Shown piece by piece: positions 16,279 through 24,817 of a DNA stretch of 64,000 nt. The notes beneath the pieces were generated by a model. The model saw only the letters and a list, made by a program, of their open reading frames with translations. It had not been told where the DNA came from and made no database searches. A program made the position numbers and the translations under genes. The stretch comes from Clostridiales bacterium (GTDB lineage: Bacteria > Bacillota > Clostridia > Oscillospirales > Oscillospiraceae): the NCBI GenBank assembly GCA_019423635.1, contig JAHZBA010000001.1, positions 124,001 through 188,000 of the forward strand, given 5' to 3'. The number at the start of each line of letters is the position of its first letter. Position 1 is the first letter of the stretch.

Positions 16279-17841
16279 ATGCGACGGGAACTGCCGAGAG
16301 TGACGGAGCGGGTGGAGCGGAAGATCTCCGCCATCACCAGCTTGTCCATGTGTGCCATGGTGGTTGTGGCCCAGATTGCAACCACGCTGCTTCTAACCCA
16401 CTTCCTGCGGGAAAAGGCCAGCTATTTCTATGCCATTTTGGAGTTTATCGGCGCAATCGTGGCAATCCGGGTGTACCTGCGGCCCGGCAGTCCCAGCTAT
16501 AAGCTGGTGTGGATGTGCCTGCTGCTGGCCCTGCCGGTGTCGGGCATGATTCTCTTTTGCCTGTGGGGCGGAACCCACCAGGCCAAGCGATTGAGTCTGC
16601 GGAAGGTGCCGCCGATTCCCCAGCGGGAGAGCTGGCAGATGGCCAGCGAGGCGAATCTGACCCGGCTGCGCCGGACCTCCGCCACCTGGGGGCGTCTGGC
16701 GGCCTATCTCCAGAAGAAGGGGTTTTTGCTCTACCGGAATACCAGCGCCAAATATTTTGGAGACGGCGCCGCCTTCTTTGACGATCTGATTGATCATCTG
16801 GCCCAGGCGGAGGTCTATATTTTCCTGGAGTACTATATTCTGGCGGAGGGGATGCTTTGGGACCGGATTTTTGCGGTTTTGCGGGAGCGGGCCGCCGCCG
16901 GAGTGGAGATCCACATCATCTTTGACGATTTCGGAAACCTCACCCGCTTCACCGACGAGACGCTCCAGACCATGCAGGATGCCGGCATTGAGGTGGAGGT
17001 CTTCAACCCGGTCCACCGCTATGTCAACCGCATCTATTTCAACTACCGGGATCACCGCAAGATTGCCGTCATCGACGGGTGTGTGGCCTACACCGGCGGG
17101 CTGAACATCGGCGATGAGTATATCAACGAGCTGGAGCGCTTCGGCCACTGGAAGGACAGCGGCGTCCGCATGGAGGGCGAGGGGGCCTGGGGCTTTGCCA
17201 TCCAGTTCATGCAGATGTGGAAGATGATGGGCCGCACCTTCTCCAACGAGGACGACTTCTACCGCCCCCGCTGCGAGAGCCCGGAGACCGCCGGCTACTG
17301 CCAGCCCTTCACCGACGGCCCGCTGAACAACCCGGACAACCCCATTGAGGAGGTATACCTCCAGCTGATCGCCTCCGCCCGGCGGATGCTGTATCTCACC
17401 ACCCCCTACTATGCGGTGGAGGAGTCCATGCAGCAGGCGCTGTGCATTGCCGCCGACGCCGGCGTGGATGTGCGGCTGCTGGTGCCGGCGATTCCGGATA
17501 AGAAGTACGCCTACATGGTGGCGGAGACCTACTGGGGAGAGCTTTTAAAGCACGGCGTGAAGATCTACCGCTATCTCCCCGGCTTCCTCCACGCCAAGAG
17601 CGTCATGGTGGACCGGGAGGTGGCGCTGGTGGGCAGTACGAATATGGACTACCGGACCTTCCAGCTTCACTACGAGTGCGGGGTGCTGCTGTACAACATG
17701 CCGGTGGTGGAGGAGCTGCTGGAGGACATGGACGACATCATGGCCCAGAGCGCTCCCTACACCCTGGAGGAGTGGAAAAAGCGCTCCTGGTTCCGCAGAA
17801 CCTCGGCCTCGCTTTTGCGACTGGGGGCGATCTGGCTGTAG
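16279..17841 (+). CDS. cls: Cardiolipin synthase (phospholipase D type)
   Basis: Joins two phosphatidylglycerols to cardiolipin plus glycerol at the membrane. The 520-residue protein starts with two hydrophobic segments (about residues 15-40 and 45-95), followed by two phospholipase D catalytic motifs: HRKIAVIDGCVAYTGGLNIG and HAKSVMVDREVALVGSTNMD. ATG 16279 follows GGGAGCGTGAGGG. Length and architecture match Bacillus-type ClsA. It is a single gene with its own promoter; a TtcA-like gene follows 70 bp later. Confidence 0.94.
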   Translation: MRRELPRVTERVERKISAITSLSMCAMVVVAQIATTLLLTHFLREKASYFYAILEFIGAIVAIRVYLRPGSPSYKLVWMCLLLALPVSGMILFCLWGGTHQAKRLSLRKVPPIPQRESWQMASEANLTRLRRTSATWGRLAAYLQKKGFLLYRNTSAKYFGDGAAFFDDLIDHLAQAEVYIFLEYYILAEGMLWDRIFAVLRERAAAGVEIHIIFDDFGNLTRFTDETLQTMQDAGIEVEVFNPVHRYVNRIYFNYRDHRKIAVIDGCVAYTGGLNIGDEYINELERFGHWKDSGVRMEGEGAWGFAIQFMQMWKMMGRTFSNEDDFYRPRCESPETAGYCQPFTDGPLNNPDNPIEEVYLQLIASARRMLYLTTPYYAVEESMQQALCIAADAGVDVRLLVPAIPDKKYAYMVAETYWGELLKHGVKIYRYLPGFLHAKSVMVDREVALVGSTNMDYRTFQLHYECGVLLYNMPVVEELLEDMDDIMAQSAPYTLEEWKKRSWFRRTSASLLRLGAIWL

Positions 17842-17911
17842 GCGCGGCCGGAAGGCCGTCGGTTCCCGGTCCCGGGAGAACGCCCTGATTTATGATGTGC
17901 AGGAGGGCTTT

Positions 17912-18820
17912 ATGAGCCGTGAGCTTTCACCGCGGGAGAGTGCGGAGCGCAGTCTGATTAAAACCTACCGCAAGACCCTCTGGAATCCCTTTATTGCCGC
18001 GGTGAAGCGATACGAGCTGGTGCAGCCGGGGGACCGGATTGCGGTGTGTATCTCCGGCGGCAAGGACTCCATGGTCCTGGCCAAGCTGATGCAGGAGCTG
18101 CAAAAGCACACGGACCAGCCCTTTGAGCTGGTGTATCTCGTCATGGACCCCGGGTACAACCCGGCGAACCGGGCGCTGATCGAGTCCAATGCCGCCCTGC
18201 TGGGGATTCCTGTGACCATTTTTGAAAGCGATATCTTCGATGTCACCGTCCAGGTGGAGAAGAACCCCTGCTATCTCTGCGCCCGTATGCGGCGGGGCTG
18301 GCTGTACGCCAGAGCGCAGGCGCTGGGGTGCAATAAGATCGCCCTGGGGCATCACTTCTCCGATGTGATTGAGACGACCCTGCTGGGCCTCTTTTACGGC
18401 GCTCAGCTCCAGGGCATGATGCCCCGGCTCCGCAGCAAAAACTTTCCCGGCATGGAGCTGATCCGCCCCCTTTACTGCGTCCACGAGGACGCCATCATCG
18501 CCTGGAAAAATTACAACCACCTGGATTTTCTCCAGTGCGCCTGCCGTTTCACGGAGCATCTGGACGACGGCGGGTCCAGCGAGAGCAAGCGCCAGGAGGT
18601 GAAGCTGCTGCTGCGGCAGCTGAAAAAGACGAATCCCAACATTGAAAAGAGCATTTTCCGGGCCCTTCACGGGGTCCAGCTGGACACTTTCCCGGGCTTT
18701 AAGTACCGGGGACAGTCCCATTCCTTTCTGGAGTTTTATGGATCTTCGCCGGAGGCGGCCGGAGATCCTGACCGGATATTTTCAAATGGCGCCGCCGCTG
18801 GCGAGGACGCCGAATCCTGA
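17912..18820 (+). CDS. TtcA-like PP-loop tRNA-thiolation family protein
   Basis: A 302-residue ATP-pyrophosphatase-fold protein. The PP-loop SGGKDS (residues 48-53) activates a tRNA base with ATP, and Cys120-x2-Cys123 (PCYLCARMRRG) with a later Cys in FLQCACRFTEH could hold the Fe-S cluster used by TtcA for 2-thiocytidine formation. GHHFSDVIETTLLGLFYGAQ is also TtcA-like. Its length is close to E. coli TtcA (about 310 residues). ATG 17912 has AGGAGG at 17901-17906. It is followed 16 bp later by the Sel1 repeat gene. Target tRNA unknown; a TtuA-type role cannot be excluded. Confidence 0.8.
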   Translation: MSRELSPRESAERSLIKTYRKTLWNPFIAAVKRYELVQPGDRIAVCISGGKDSMVLAKLMQELQKHTDQPFELVYLVMDPGYNPANRALIESNAALLGIPVTIFESDIFDVTVQVEKNPCYLCARMRRGWLYARAQALGCNKIALGHHFSDVIETTLLGLFYGAQLQGMMPRLRSKNFPGMELIRPLYCVHEDAIIAWKNYNHLDFLQCACRFTEHLDDGGSSESKRQEVKLLLRQLKKTNPNIEKSIFRALHGVQLDTFPGFKYRGQSHSFLEFYGSSPEAAGDPDRIFSNGAAAGEDAES

Positions 18821-18836
18821 GGAGGAGCGTGAGAAC

Positions 18837-21554
18837 ATGGAGTACTATCGCTGTGAAAATCCCGACTGCGGCTATGTGATGGAAGAGGAGCCGGATGTCT
18901 GCCCCCACTGCGGGGGAACCTTCTTTCTGGCCGTTGACGAGGAGGAGCTGACCGGCAGCGACTGGGTGTGTCTGGGCGGCCAGGCGGTGGATGAGCACCG
19001 GGAGACGGATGCCCTGGCCTGCTACCAGCGCTCGGCGGCCATGGGGGACACCCAGGGGCTGACAAATCTGGGCTGGTGTCTGGAGGCTGGTGTGGGCGTG
19101 GAGGCGGACCCCAAGCAGGCGGTGGTGCTGTACGCCCAGGCGGCGGCGCAGGACTACATACCGGCCCTGACCAATTTGGGCTACTGCTATACCTACGGCA
19201 TCGGTGTGGAGCAGGATTACGCCAAGGCCCTGGAGTGCTTCCGCAAGGGTGCGGAGCAGGGGTTCCCCCGCGCGCAGTTCCTGCTGGGCGAGGCCTACCG
19301 CCGGGGCGACGGGGTAGAGGCCAATGATGAGGAGGCGGTGAAGTGGTATCAGTCCGCCGCCTGGCTGGGATATCCCGGCGCCCAGACGGAGCTGGGCCGC
19401 TGTTTGGAGTTCGGCACCGGCATCCAGGAGGATCTGGAGCAGGCGGTGAAGTGGTATCAGACCGCCGCGGAGAACGGCAACGCACCGGGCCAGTGCTGCC
19501 TGGGCTTTTGCTACGAGGCCGGCCGCGGCGTGGAGCAGAGCTGGGAGGAGGCGGTGAAGTGGTACCGCAGGGCCGCGGACCGCAGCTATCCCAGGGCGAT
19601 GTGCAACCTGGCCTGGTGCTATGAGTACGGCAAGGGCGTGGAGCAGGATTACGCCAAGGCGGCGGAGCTGTATCGGGCCGCGGCGGAGCGGGACTACCCC
19701 CGGGGCATTTTGTGCATAGGCCTTTGCTATGAGCGGGGCCGGGGCGTGCCTCTGGACAAGGCGGCCGCGGCGGAGTGGTACCGTAAGGGCGCGGAGATGG
19801 AAGACGAGGAGTGCGCCTGCTGCCTGGGCTATCTCTATGAGATCGGCGAGGGCGTGGAGCAGAGCTGGGAGACGGCGGTGGAGTGGTACCGCAGGGCCGC
19901 CGAGCTGGATCTGCCCCGGGGCCAGTGCAACCTGGCCTGGTGCCTGGAAAACGGCCAGGGAGTGGAGCAGGATCTGGAGGAGGCCTTCCGGTGGTACCGC
20001 AAGGCGGCGGATCAGGGAGATCCCCGGGGATTGTTCAGCGTGGCCCGGGCCTATGATTACGGCCGGGGCGTGGAGCAGGACGCGGCAGAAGCGGTGAAGT
20101 GGTACACGGCGGCGGCCGATGCCGGCTCCACCCCCGCCATGTGTGATCTGGGCGTTTGCTACGAGCGGGGCGAGGGCGTGGAGCAGGATTATGCGAAGGC
20201 GGCGGAGCTGTACCGCAAGGCCGCCGAGGCCGGCAACGCGCCGGGTCAGTGCAACCTGGGGTATCTCTATGAGATTGGTCAGGGCGTGGAGCAGAGCTGG
20301 AAGGAGGCGGTGAACTGGTACGGCGCCGCCGCCCAGCAGGGGCTGTCCCGGGCCATGTGCAATCTGGGGTGGTGCTATGAGTACGGCAAGGGCGTGGAGC
20401 GGAACCTGACCCGCGCCGTCCACTGGTACCGCCGGGCCGCAGAGAAGGAGGACCCCCGGGGCATGTTCTGCATGGGCCTTTGCTGCAAGCGGGGCATCGG
20501 CGTGGAGCAGAATTGGGAAGAGGCGGTGAAGTGGTACCGCAAGGCCGCCGAGGCAGGCTATGTCGCCGCTCAGTGCAATCTGGGCGTTTGCTACGAGCAG
20601 GGCGAGGGCGTAGAGGTGGATTTGGAGAAGGCGCTGGCGTATTACCGGCAGGCCGCGGAGCAAGGAGACGCGGCGGCGCAGTGCAATCTGGGGTATCTCT
20701 ACGAGACTGGCCACGGTGTGAAGCGGGATATGAAGCAGGCCGCCATGTGGTATGAGCGCTCTGCCGCCTCCGGCTATGCCAGGGCCCAGTGCAATCTGGG
20801 CTTGTGCTATGAGCTTGGCAGCGGTGTGGTGATGGACACCGCCAAGGCCGCCTGGCTGTACCGGCAGGCTGCGGAGCAGGGCAGCCCGGTCGGCGCCTGT
20901 AACCTGGGCTATCTCTATGAGACCGGCGTCGGCGTGGAGCAGAGCTGGGAGACGGCGGTGAAGTGGTACCGCCGGTCTGTGGAGCAGGAGTACCCCCGGG
21001 CCCAGTACAACCTGGCCTGGTGCTATGAGCACGGCAAGGGCGTGGAACAGGACCCGGCCAGGGCGGCGGAGCTGTACGCCAGGGCCGCGGATCAGGGGTA
21101 CCTCCCCGCCGCGTGTGCTCTGGGCTACCTCTATGAGACCGGCGAGGGCGTGGGGGAGGATTTGAAGCAGGCTCTGGCCCTCTACCGCCGGGGCGCAGAG
21201 GGCGGAGACGCGGAGAGCCAGTACCGCCTGGGCCGCTGCTTCTATTACGCCATTGGCGTGGAAAAGAATGTGAAAACGGCAGTGGAGTGGTTTGAGAAGT
21301 CCGCCGCTCAGGGCAGCCGCCAGGGGGAGTACTTCCTGGGCATGTGCTGTGAGCAGGGCGACGGCGTGGCTCAGGATATGAAGCGGGCCCTGGAGCTGTA
21401 CCGCCGCGCCGCGGACCAGGGCAGCGACCTGGCGAAGGACGCCCTGAACCGGCTGACCGGCGCCGGCGGCAAGAGCCCTGCCGCCCCGCCGCCTTCGTCC
21501 CAGGGCAAGGGGAAGGGCGGCTTTTTGAAGGGTCTGTTCGGCGGCCGCCGCTGA
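18837..21554 (+). CDS. Zinc-ribbon protein with 22 Sel1-like repeats
   Basis: A 905-residue protein. The N terminus has a rubredoxin/zinc-ribbon-like knuckle with Cys6, Cys11, Cys22 and Cys25 (CENPDC, CPHC). From about residue 60 to 870 it consists of 22 Sel1-like repeats of about 36 residues, of the form LGxCYExGxGVEQD..AxxWYRKAAExG, which fold into a TPR-like superhelix for protein binding. The C-terminal tail is Lys/Gly/Pro-rich (KGKGGFLKGLFGGRR). There is no signal peptide, so it is probably cytosolic. ATG 18837 follows GGAGGAGCG; longer frames start inside the TtcA-like gene. A partner or scaffold role is inferred; the partner is unknown. Confidence 0.85.
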   Translation: MEYYRCENPDCGYVMEEEPDVCPHCGGTFFLAVDEEELTGSDWVCLGGQAVDEHRETDALACYQRSAAMGDTQGLTNLGWCLEAGVGVEADPKQAVVLYAQAAAQDYIPALTNLGYCYTYGIGVEQDYAKALECFRKGAEQGFPRAQFLLGEAYRRGDGVEANDEEAVKWYQSAAWLGYPGAQTELGRCLEFGTGIQEDLEQAVKWYQTAAENGNAPGQCCLGFCYEAGRGVEQSWEEAVKWYRRAADRSYPRAMCNLAWCYEYGKGVEQDYAKAAELYRAAAERDYPRGILCIGLCYERGRGVPLDKAAAAEWYRKGAEMEDEECACCLGYLYEIGEGVEQSWETAVEWYRRAAELDLPRGQCNLAWCLENGQGVEQDLEEAFRWYRKAADQGDPRGLFSVARAYDYGRGVEQDAAEAVKWYTAAADAGSTPAMCDLGVCYERGEGVEQDYAKAAELYRKAAEAGNAPGQCNLGYLYEIGQGVEQSWKEAVNWYGAAAQQGLSRAMCNLGWCYEYGKGVERNLTRAVHWYRRAAEKEDPRGMFCMGLCCKRGIGVEQNWEEAVKWYRKAAEAGYVAAQCNLGVCYEQGEGVEVDLEKALAYYRQAAEQGDAAAQCNLGYLYETGHGVKRDMKQAAMWYERSAASGYARAQCNLGLCYELGSGVVMDTAKAAWLYRQAAEQGSPVGACNLGYLYETGVGVEQSWETAVKWYRRSVEQEYPRAQYNLAWCYEHGKGVEQDPARAAELYARAADQGYLPAACALGYLYETGEGVGEDLKQALALYRRGAEGGDAESQYRLGRCFYYAIGVEKNVKTAVEWFEKSAAQGSRQGEYFLGMCCEQGDGVAQDMKRALELYRRAADQGSDLAKDALNRLTGAGGKSPAAPPPSSQGKGKGGFLKGLFGGRR
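19030..21450 (+). repeat. Tandem ~108-bp coding repeats (Sel1 units)
   Basis: DNA-level repetition of the 36-codon Sel1 unit, with phrases such as GGCGTGGAGCAGAGCTGGGA and GCGGTGAAGTGGTACCGC recurring nearly unchanged. Such similarity favours unequal crossing-over and makes repeat number and assembly here less certain. Confidence 0.8.
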
Positions 21555-21586
21555 GGCTTCCCTGCGGGCGGCGGAACCCATAGAGA

Positions 21587-21622
21587 AACACCCCCGGATG
21601 CCGCAGCATCCGGGGGTGTTTT
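21587..21622. terminator. Bidirectional terminator between Sel1 and G5/3D genes
   Basis: 15-bp stem AACACCCCCGGATGC with CGCA loop and complement followed by TTTTT on the plus strand; on the minus strand it lies just beyond the G5/3D stop. Confidence 0.85.
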
Positions 21623-21630
21623 TCGCCTGT

Positions 21631-22677
21631 TCATTTCAGGATATACACGGTGCAGCTCCGCCGGCCGAACTGAATGCACTGCTGGTAGGTGTCGTAGTAC
21701 AGGTCGATGGTGTTGCCCCGTACGCCGGTGTCCTCCGCCACGCCGACGCCATAGACAATGCCGTCGCTGGTGACAATATACATCCGGGTCCCCAGGGGAA
21801 TGACACTCTTATCCACCGCCACGGTGCCCACCTGCACAAAGGTGCCGGTGGCAGTGGTGCTGTTGGCGCCGCCGTGTCCGGCGGTGTAGGCGGTGGCGGT
21901 CATGGTTTTCACTGAGGAGAATGCCAGCGTGGCGCCGGAGTTCAGATACAGCACGCCGCTGCCGTCCTTGTTCTTCTCCACTCTGGAGATGCCGCCGCCG
22001 CTGCCGGCCACGGCACTGCCGGAGGACTTCTCCGGCTCGGGTACAGCGGTGCCGTACTCCACAATCTGATCCACCGCCGTGCTGGCCAGCTTCTCCACGA
22101 ACTGGCGGCTGCTGAGCTGGCCGTTGGTCCATACCACCTCATAGATCGAAGTGCGGACCCCGTCCACGCCCTTTTGCACCACCTTCTCCGTGCCCTCCTT
22201 CATCTCCGGATTGGGCACCCGGACCGTCTCAAAGGGAGCCGGCTCATCCACCTTGTCGTAGTAGGTGATGTCCTCGCCGATGGTCAGCACGATCTCCTGA
22301 CCGGAGAGATCCACCGCCACCATTTCCAGGGGGGAGAGGACGATGTTCAACCGGTGGAGCAGGTTGGAAAGGCTCTCTTTCCGGGCGGCCCGCTCGCGGA
22401 TGGTCTCGCCCTGGCGGTGGATGACCACCTGCCGGGCCCTGGTCAGGGTGATGTCAAAGCCCGTGCGGCCGGAGGCCACATAGATCATCCGGCCGGACAG
22501 ATCCGGAACCTCCTGGGAGCCGTCCAGCACGATGGCGGTATCTCCTGTGCCGGTGAGAATATACAGGGCCTGTGCCTGGGTGGTGGCGCTGAGGCCCGCA
22601 GCCAGGATCACCGCCAGGGAAAAGAGCATGGTCAGGCGTTCGTGCAGCTTTTTTCGCAGCTGATACTTCAAAGCCAT
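21631..22677 (-). CDS. G5 and 3D domain wall-associated protein (YabE-like)
   Basis: A 348-residue secreted or membrane-anchored protein of the YabE/resuscitation-factor-like group that cuts peptidoglycan during growth or spore outgrowth. A hydrophobic segment lies at about 17-35; short DUF348-like repeats follow (IVLDGSQEVPDLSGR, VVIHRQGETIRERAARKE), then a G5 domain (FETVRVPNPEMKEGTEKVVQ) and a C-terminal 3D domain with its Asp triad region (VAEDTGVRGNTIDLYYDTYQ). ATG 22677 sits only 1 nt from AAGGAGG, so the TTG at 22671, correctly spaced, may be the real start. A strong promoter lies upstream. Confidence 0.88.
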   Translation of the reverse strand: MALKYQLRKKLHERLTMLFSLAVILAAGLSATTQAQALYILTGTGDTAIVLDGSQEVPDLSGRMIYVASGRTGFDITLTRARQVVIHRQGETIRERAARKESLSNLLHRLNIVLSPLEMVAVDLSGQEIVLTIGEDITYYDKVDEPAPFETVRVPNPEMKEGTEKVVQKGVDGVRTSIYEVVWTNGQLSSRQFVEKLASTAVDQIVEYGTAVPEPEKSSGSAVAGSGGGISRVEKNKDGSGVLYLNSGATLAFSSVKTMTATAYTAGHGGANSTTATGTFVQVGTVAVDKSVIPLGTRMYIVTSDGIVYGVGVAEDTGVRGNTIDLYYDTYQQCIQFGRRSCTVYILK

Positions 22678-22757
22678 ACCTCCTTACAGGTTCTGCGGCC
22701 GGCAGCCGTACGTACAGACGACTTGTTACTTTTGTTACCGACCGGAAAACTGAACTC

Positions 22758-22786
22758 AGTATACACGAAACTACCACTCATGTCAA
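22758..22786 (-). promoter_or_regulatory. Sigma-A promoter for the G5/3D gene
   Basis: Minus strand TTGACA (22781-22786), 17-bp spacer, TATACT (22758-22763). Confidence 0.8.
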
Positions 22787-23040
22787 GTTTTTGCGGATAA
22801 AAAGGGATGACCATCCCCACTTTAGACGAAAAACGACGGAACAAGCCTGGAAATGTCTGACCGAAAAGCAACCAAAAGTAACAAAACGGTGACAAAACAG
22901 GGCGCGGTTTCACCGCCGAAGCCCTTCTCTCGCTTCGTTTGCCGGGAGGGCCGCGGCCTGGAGGCGGCGGCCGGCAGTGAGAAATGCCCCGGAAGCGGAG
23001 AGAAATTTCACCTTCTTTTCGGTCTGGTGGACCGCAGCCC

Positions 23041-23068
23041 TTGCGGTCTTTCGGAAATCCGGTATAAT
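23041..23068 (+). promoter_or_regulatory. Candidate promoter of the selA-selB-selC transcript
   Basis: TTGCGG (23041-23046), 16-bp spacer, TATAAT (23063-23068). It would give a leader of about 385 nt before selA. It overlaps a small hairpin (ACCGCA / TGCGGT). Confidence 0.55.
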
Positions 23069-23206
23069 AGAGTCAACACGGTGGAAGGGGTGCTTGGACA
23101 CCGTTTCCGCCGGCGGGCAAAGGCCGCCTGCCGCTAAAATGCACCCGGCGCTGTCTGTGAAGTCCGCCGCAGGACCGACACGCGGTCTCCGCCCTGTGCC
23201 GCGGGG

Positions 23207-23426
23207 TTATAGTCACCGCAGTTGAAAAGAAGCAGATGCTTCTTTTCAACTAGTGCGGCGATGATTCGCCGCACAGGCCGCAGGCCTTGCGGTAGACTTC
23301 ATAGTCAGCACAGGGGGGTTATCCATCAGCGGCTTTGCCGCTGTTTGAAAATCGGTATGTACCGATTTTCAACTGTACTGACTATAAAAAGGAAGCGGCT
23401 GCTTCTTTTCCGCTGCGGTGACGATA
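23207..23426. repeat. Composite inverted-repeat (MITE/REP-like) element upstream of selA
   Basis: The left end (from 23207: TTATAGTCACCGCAGTTGAA...) reappears inverted at 23366-23387 (19 of 22 positions) and again at 23401-23426 (GCTTCTTTTC..CTGCGGTGAC.ATA, 23 of 26). A partial direct copy (CATAGTCAGCACAG) starts near 23301. Inside lie perfect hairpins: 23221-23250 (14-bp arms), GTGCGGCGA/TCGCCGCAC (23254-23275), AGCGGC/GCCGCT and TGAAAATCGGTA/TACCGATTTTCA. No ORF of substance. It resembles a non-autonomous palindromic element made of reusable modules. Confidence 0.7.
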
Positions 23427-23458
23427 CCGGATTCCATTTCAGAAAGAGGAGACGCCCT

Positions 23459-24817
23459 ATGGATGAACACACCCTGCTGCGGCAGATCCCCCAGATTGAC
23501 GCCCTGCTGCGCTGTCCGGCGCTGTCGGCGCTGTCCCCGGCTGTGGCCGCGCCTCTGGCCCGCCAGGTGACGGGGGAGCTTCGCAGCGACATCCGCGCCG
23601 GGAAATGCCGGGAGGTCCCCGGCATGGAAGCGCTGTGCCGGGAGATCCTGGCGCGGGCGGACCGCCCCCGGCTGCGGGAGGTCATCAACGGCACCGGCGT
23701 GCCCCTCCACACGAATCTGGGCCGGGCCTGTCTCTCAGAGGCGGCGGCCCAGGCGGCTCTGGACGCCGCCCGGCGCTACTCCAACCTGGAGTACGACCTG
23801 ACCGCCGGCGCCCGGGGCCAGCGTCACAGCCGGGTGGAGGAGCTGCTGCAAACCCTCACCGGTGCGGAGAGCGCCCTGGTGGTGAACAACAATGCCGCCG
23901 CGGTTCTGCTGGCGCTCACCGCCCTGGGAGGCGGCGGAGAGGTGGTGGTGTCCCGGGGGGAGCTGGTGGAGATCGGCGGGTCCTTCCGCGTTCCGGAGAT
24001 CGTGGCGCAGTGCGGCTGCCGCCTGCGGGAGGTGGGGGCCACCAACAAGACCCACCTGCGGGATTACCGGAACGCCCTGGGGCCTGACACCCGGGCTATT
24101 TTGAAGGTCCACACCAGCAACTACCGCATCGTGGGGTTTCAGGAGAGCGTTCCGGTGCCGCCTCTGGCGGAGCTGGCCCGCCGGCACGGCCTGCCGGTGA
24201 TCCAGGACCTGGGCTCCGGATGCCTGATAGACCTGGCGCCCTTTGGCATCCGGGGAGAGCCCGCGGTGGGGGAGTGCGTCCGGGCCGGCGCGGACATTGT
24301 GACCTTCAGCGGCGACAAGCTCCTGGGCGGCCCCCAGGCGGGATTGCTGGTGGGGAGCAAAAAGTGGGTGGACCCGCTGAAACGCCATCCCCTGGCCCGG
24401 GCGCTGCGGGTGGACAAGCTGACGCTGGCGGCCCTGGAGGCCACCCTGCGGGCGTATCTGGACCCCGCCCGGGCGGTAGAGGAGATCCCCGTGCTGCGGA
24501 TGCTGACGGCCTCTCCGTCCGCTCTGCGGGGCCGCGGCGAGGCACTGCTGGCCCTGCTGGAGGGCCTTCCGGCCACGCTGGTTCCCACGGAGGAGCCCGC
24601 CGGCGGCGGGAGCCTGCCGGGCCAGCTGTTTCCGGGGGTCGCCGTGGCGCTGTCGCCCGCCGCCGGGACGGCGGAGGCCCTGGAGCGGCGTCTGCGGGCA
24701 CGGGAGCGCCCCATTCTGGGCAGGGTCCGCCAGGGACAGTACCTTCTGCACCTGCGGACGCTGTGGGATGAGGACTTCCCCTGTATCGCCGGGGCTCTCC
24801 GGGAGGTGCTGGTATGA
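23459..24817 (+). CDS. selA: L-seryl-tRNA(Sec) selenium transferase
   Basis: PLP enzyme that converts Ser-tRNA(Sec) to Sec-tRNA(Sec) using selenophosphate. The 452-residue protein shows REVINGTGVPLHTNLGRA, SALVVNNNAAAVLLAL and the PLP-binding lysine Lys287 in FSGDKLLGGPQAG, all SelA hallmarks. ATG 23459 follows AGAGGAG; longer frames run through the palindromic element. The stop overlaps the selB start (ATGA), so translation of the two is coupled. Normal length. Confidence 0.96.
   Translation: MDEHTLLRQIPQIDALLRCPALSALSPAVAAPLARQVTGELRSDIRAGKCREVPGMEALCREILARADRPRLREVINGTGVPLHTNLGRACLSEAAAQAALDAARRYSNLEYDLTAGARGQRHSRVEELLQTLTGAESALVVNNNAAAVLLALTALGGGGEVVVSRGELVEIGGSFRVPEIVAQCGCRLREVGATNKTHLRDYRNALGPDTRAILKVHTSNYRIVGFQESVPVPPLAELARRHGLPVIQDLGSGCLIDLAPFGIRGEPAVGECVRAGADIVTFSGDKLLGGPQAGLLVGSKKWVDPLKRHPLARALRVDKLTLAALEATLRAYLDPARAVEEIPVLRMLTASPSALRGRGEALLALLEGLPATLVPTEEPAGGGSLPGQLFPGVAVALSPAAGTAEALERRLRARERPILGRVRQGQYLLHLRTLWDEDFPCIAGALREVLV

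Larger units (their letters stand above)
22678..23458. other. Long intergenic region between the G5/3D gene and selA
   Basis: 781 bp without a convincing gene. It holds the minus-strand promoter of the G5/3D gene (22758-22786), repeated GTAACAAAA-like words (22725-22740, 22875-22890), a plus-strand promoter (23041-23068), about 140 bp of hairpin-rich leader (23075-23206) and a composite inverted-repeat element (23207-23426). Short ORFs here overlap the palindromes and look spurious. Confidence 0.6.

Noticed and set aside
19030..21450. CRISPR or satellite repeat
   Set aside because: The repeats are in frame, about 108 bp, and encode Sel1 units of one protein.
18699..21581. 960-residue minus-strand reading frame
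   Set aside because: Exact antisense of the Sel1 repeat gene; low-complexity Ala/Leu/Arg composition and no start signals.
23207..23426. Insertion sequence with transposase
   Set aside because: Inverted ends are present but the interior is too short and has no transposase-like frame; at most a non-autonomous element.
23222..23458. N-terminal extension of SelA to 23222
   Set aside because: It would translate the palindromic element; ATG 23459 has a good ribosome-binding site and gives the normal SelA length.
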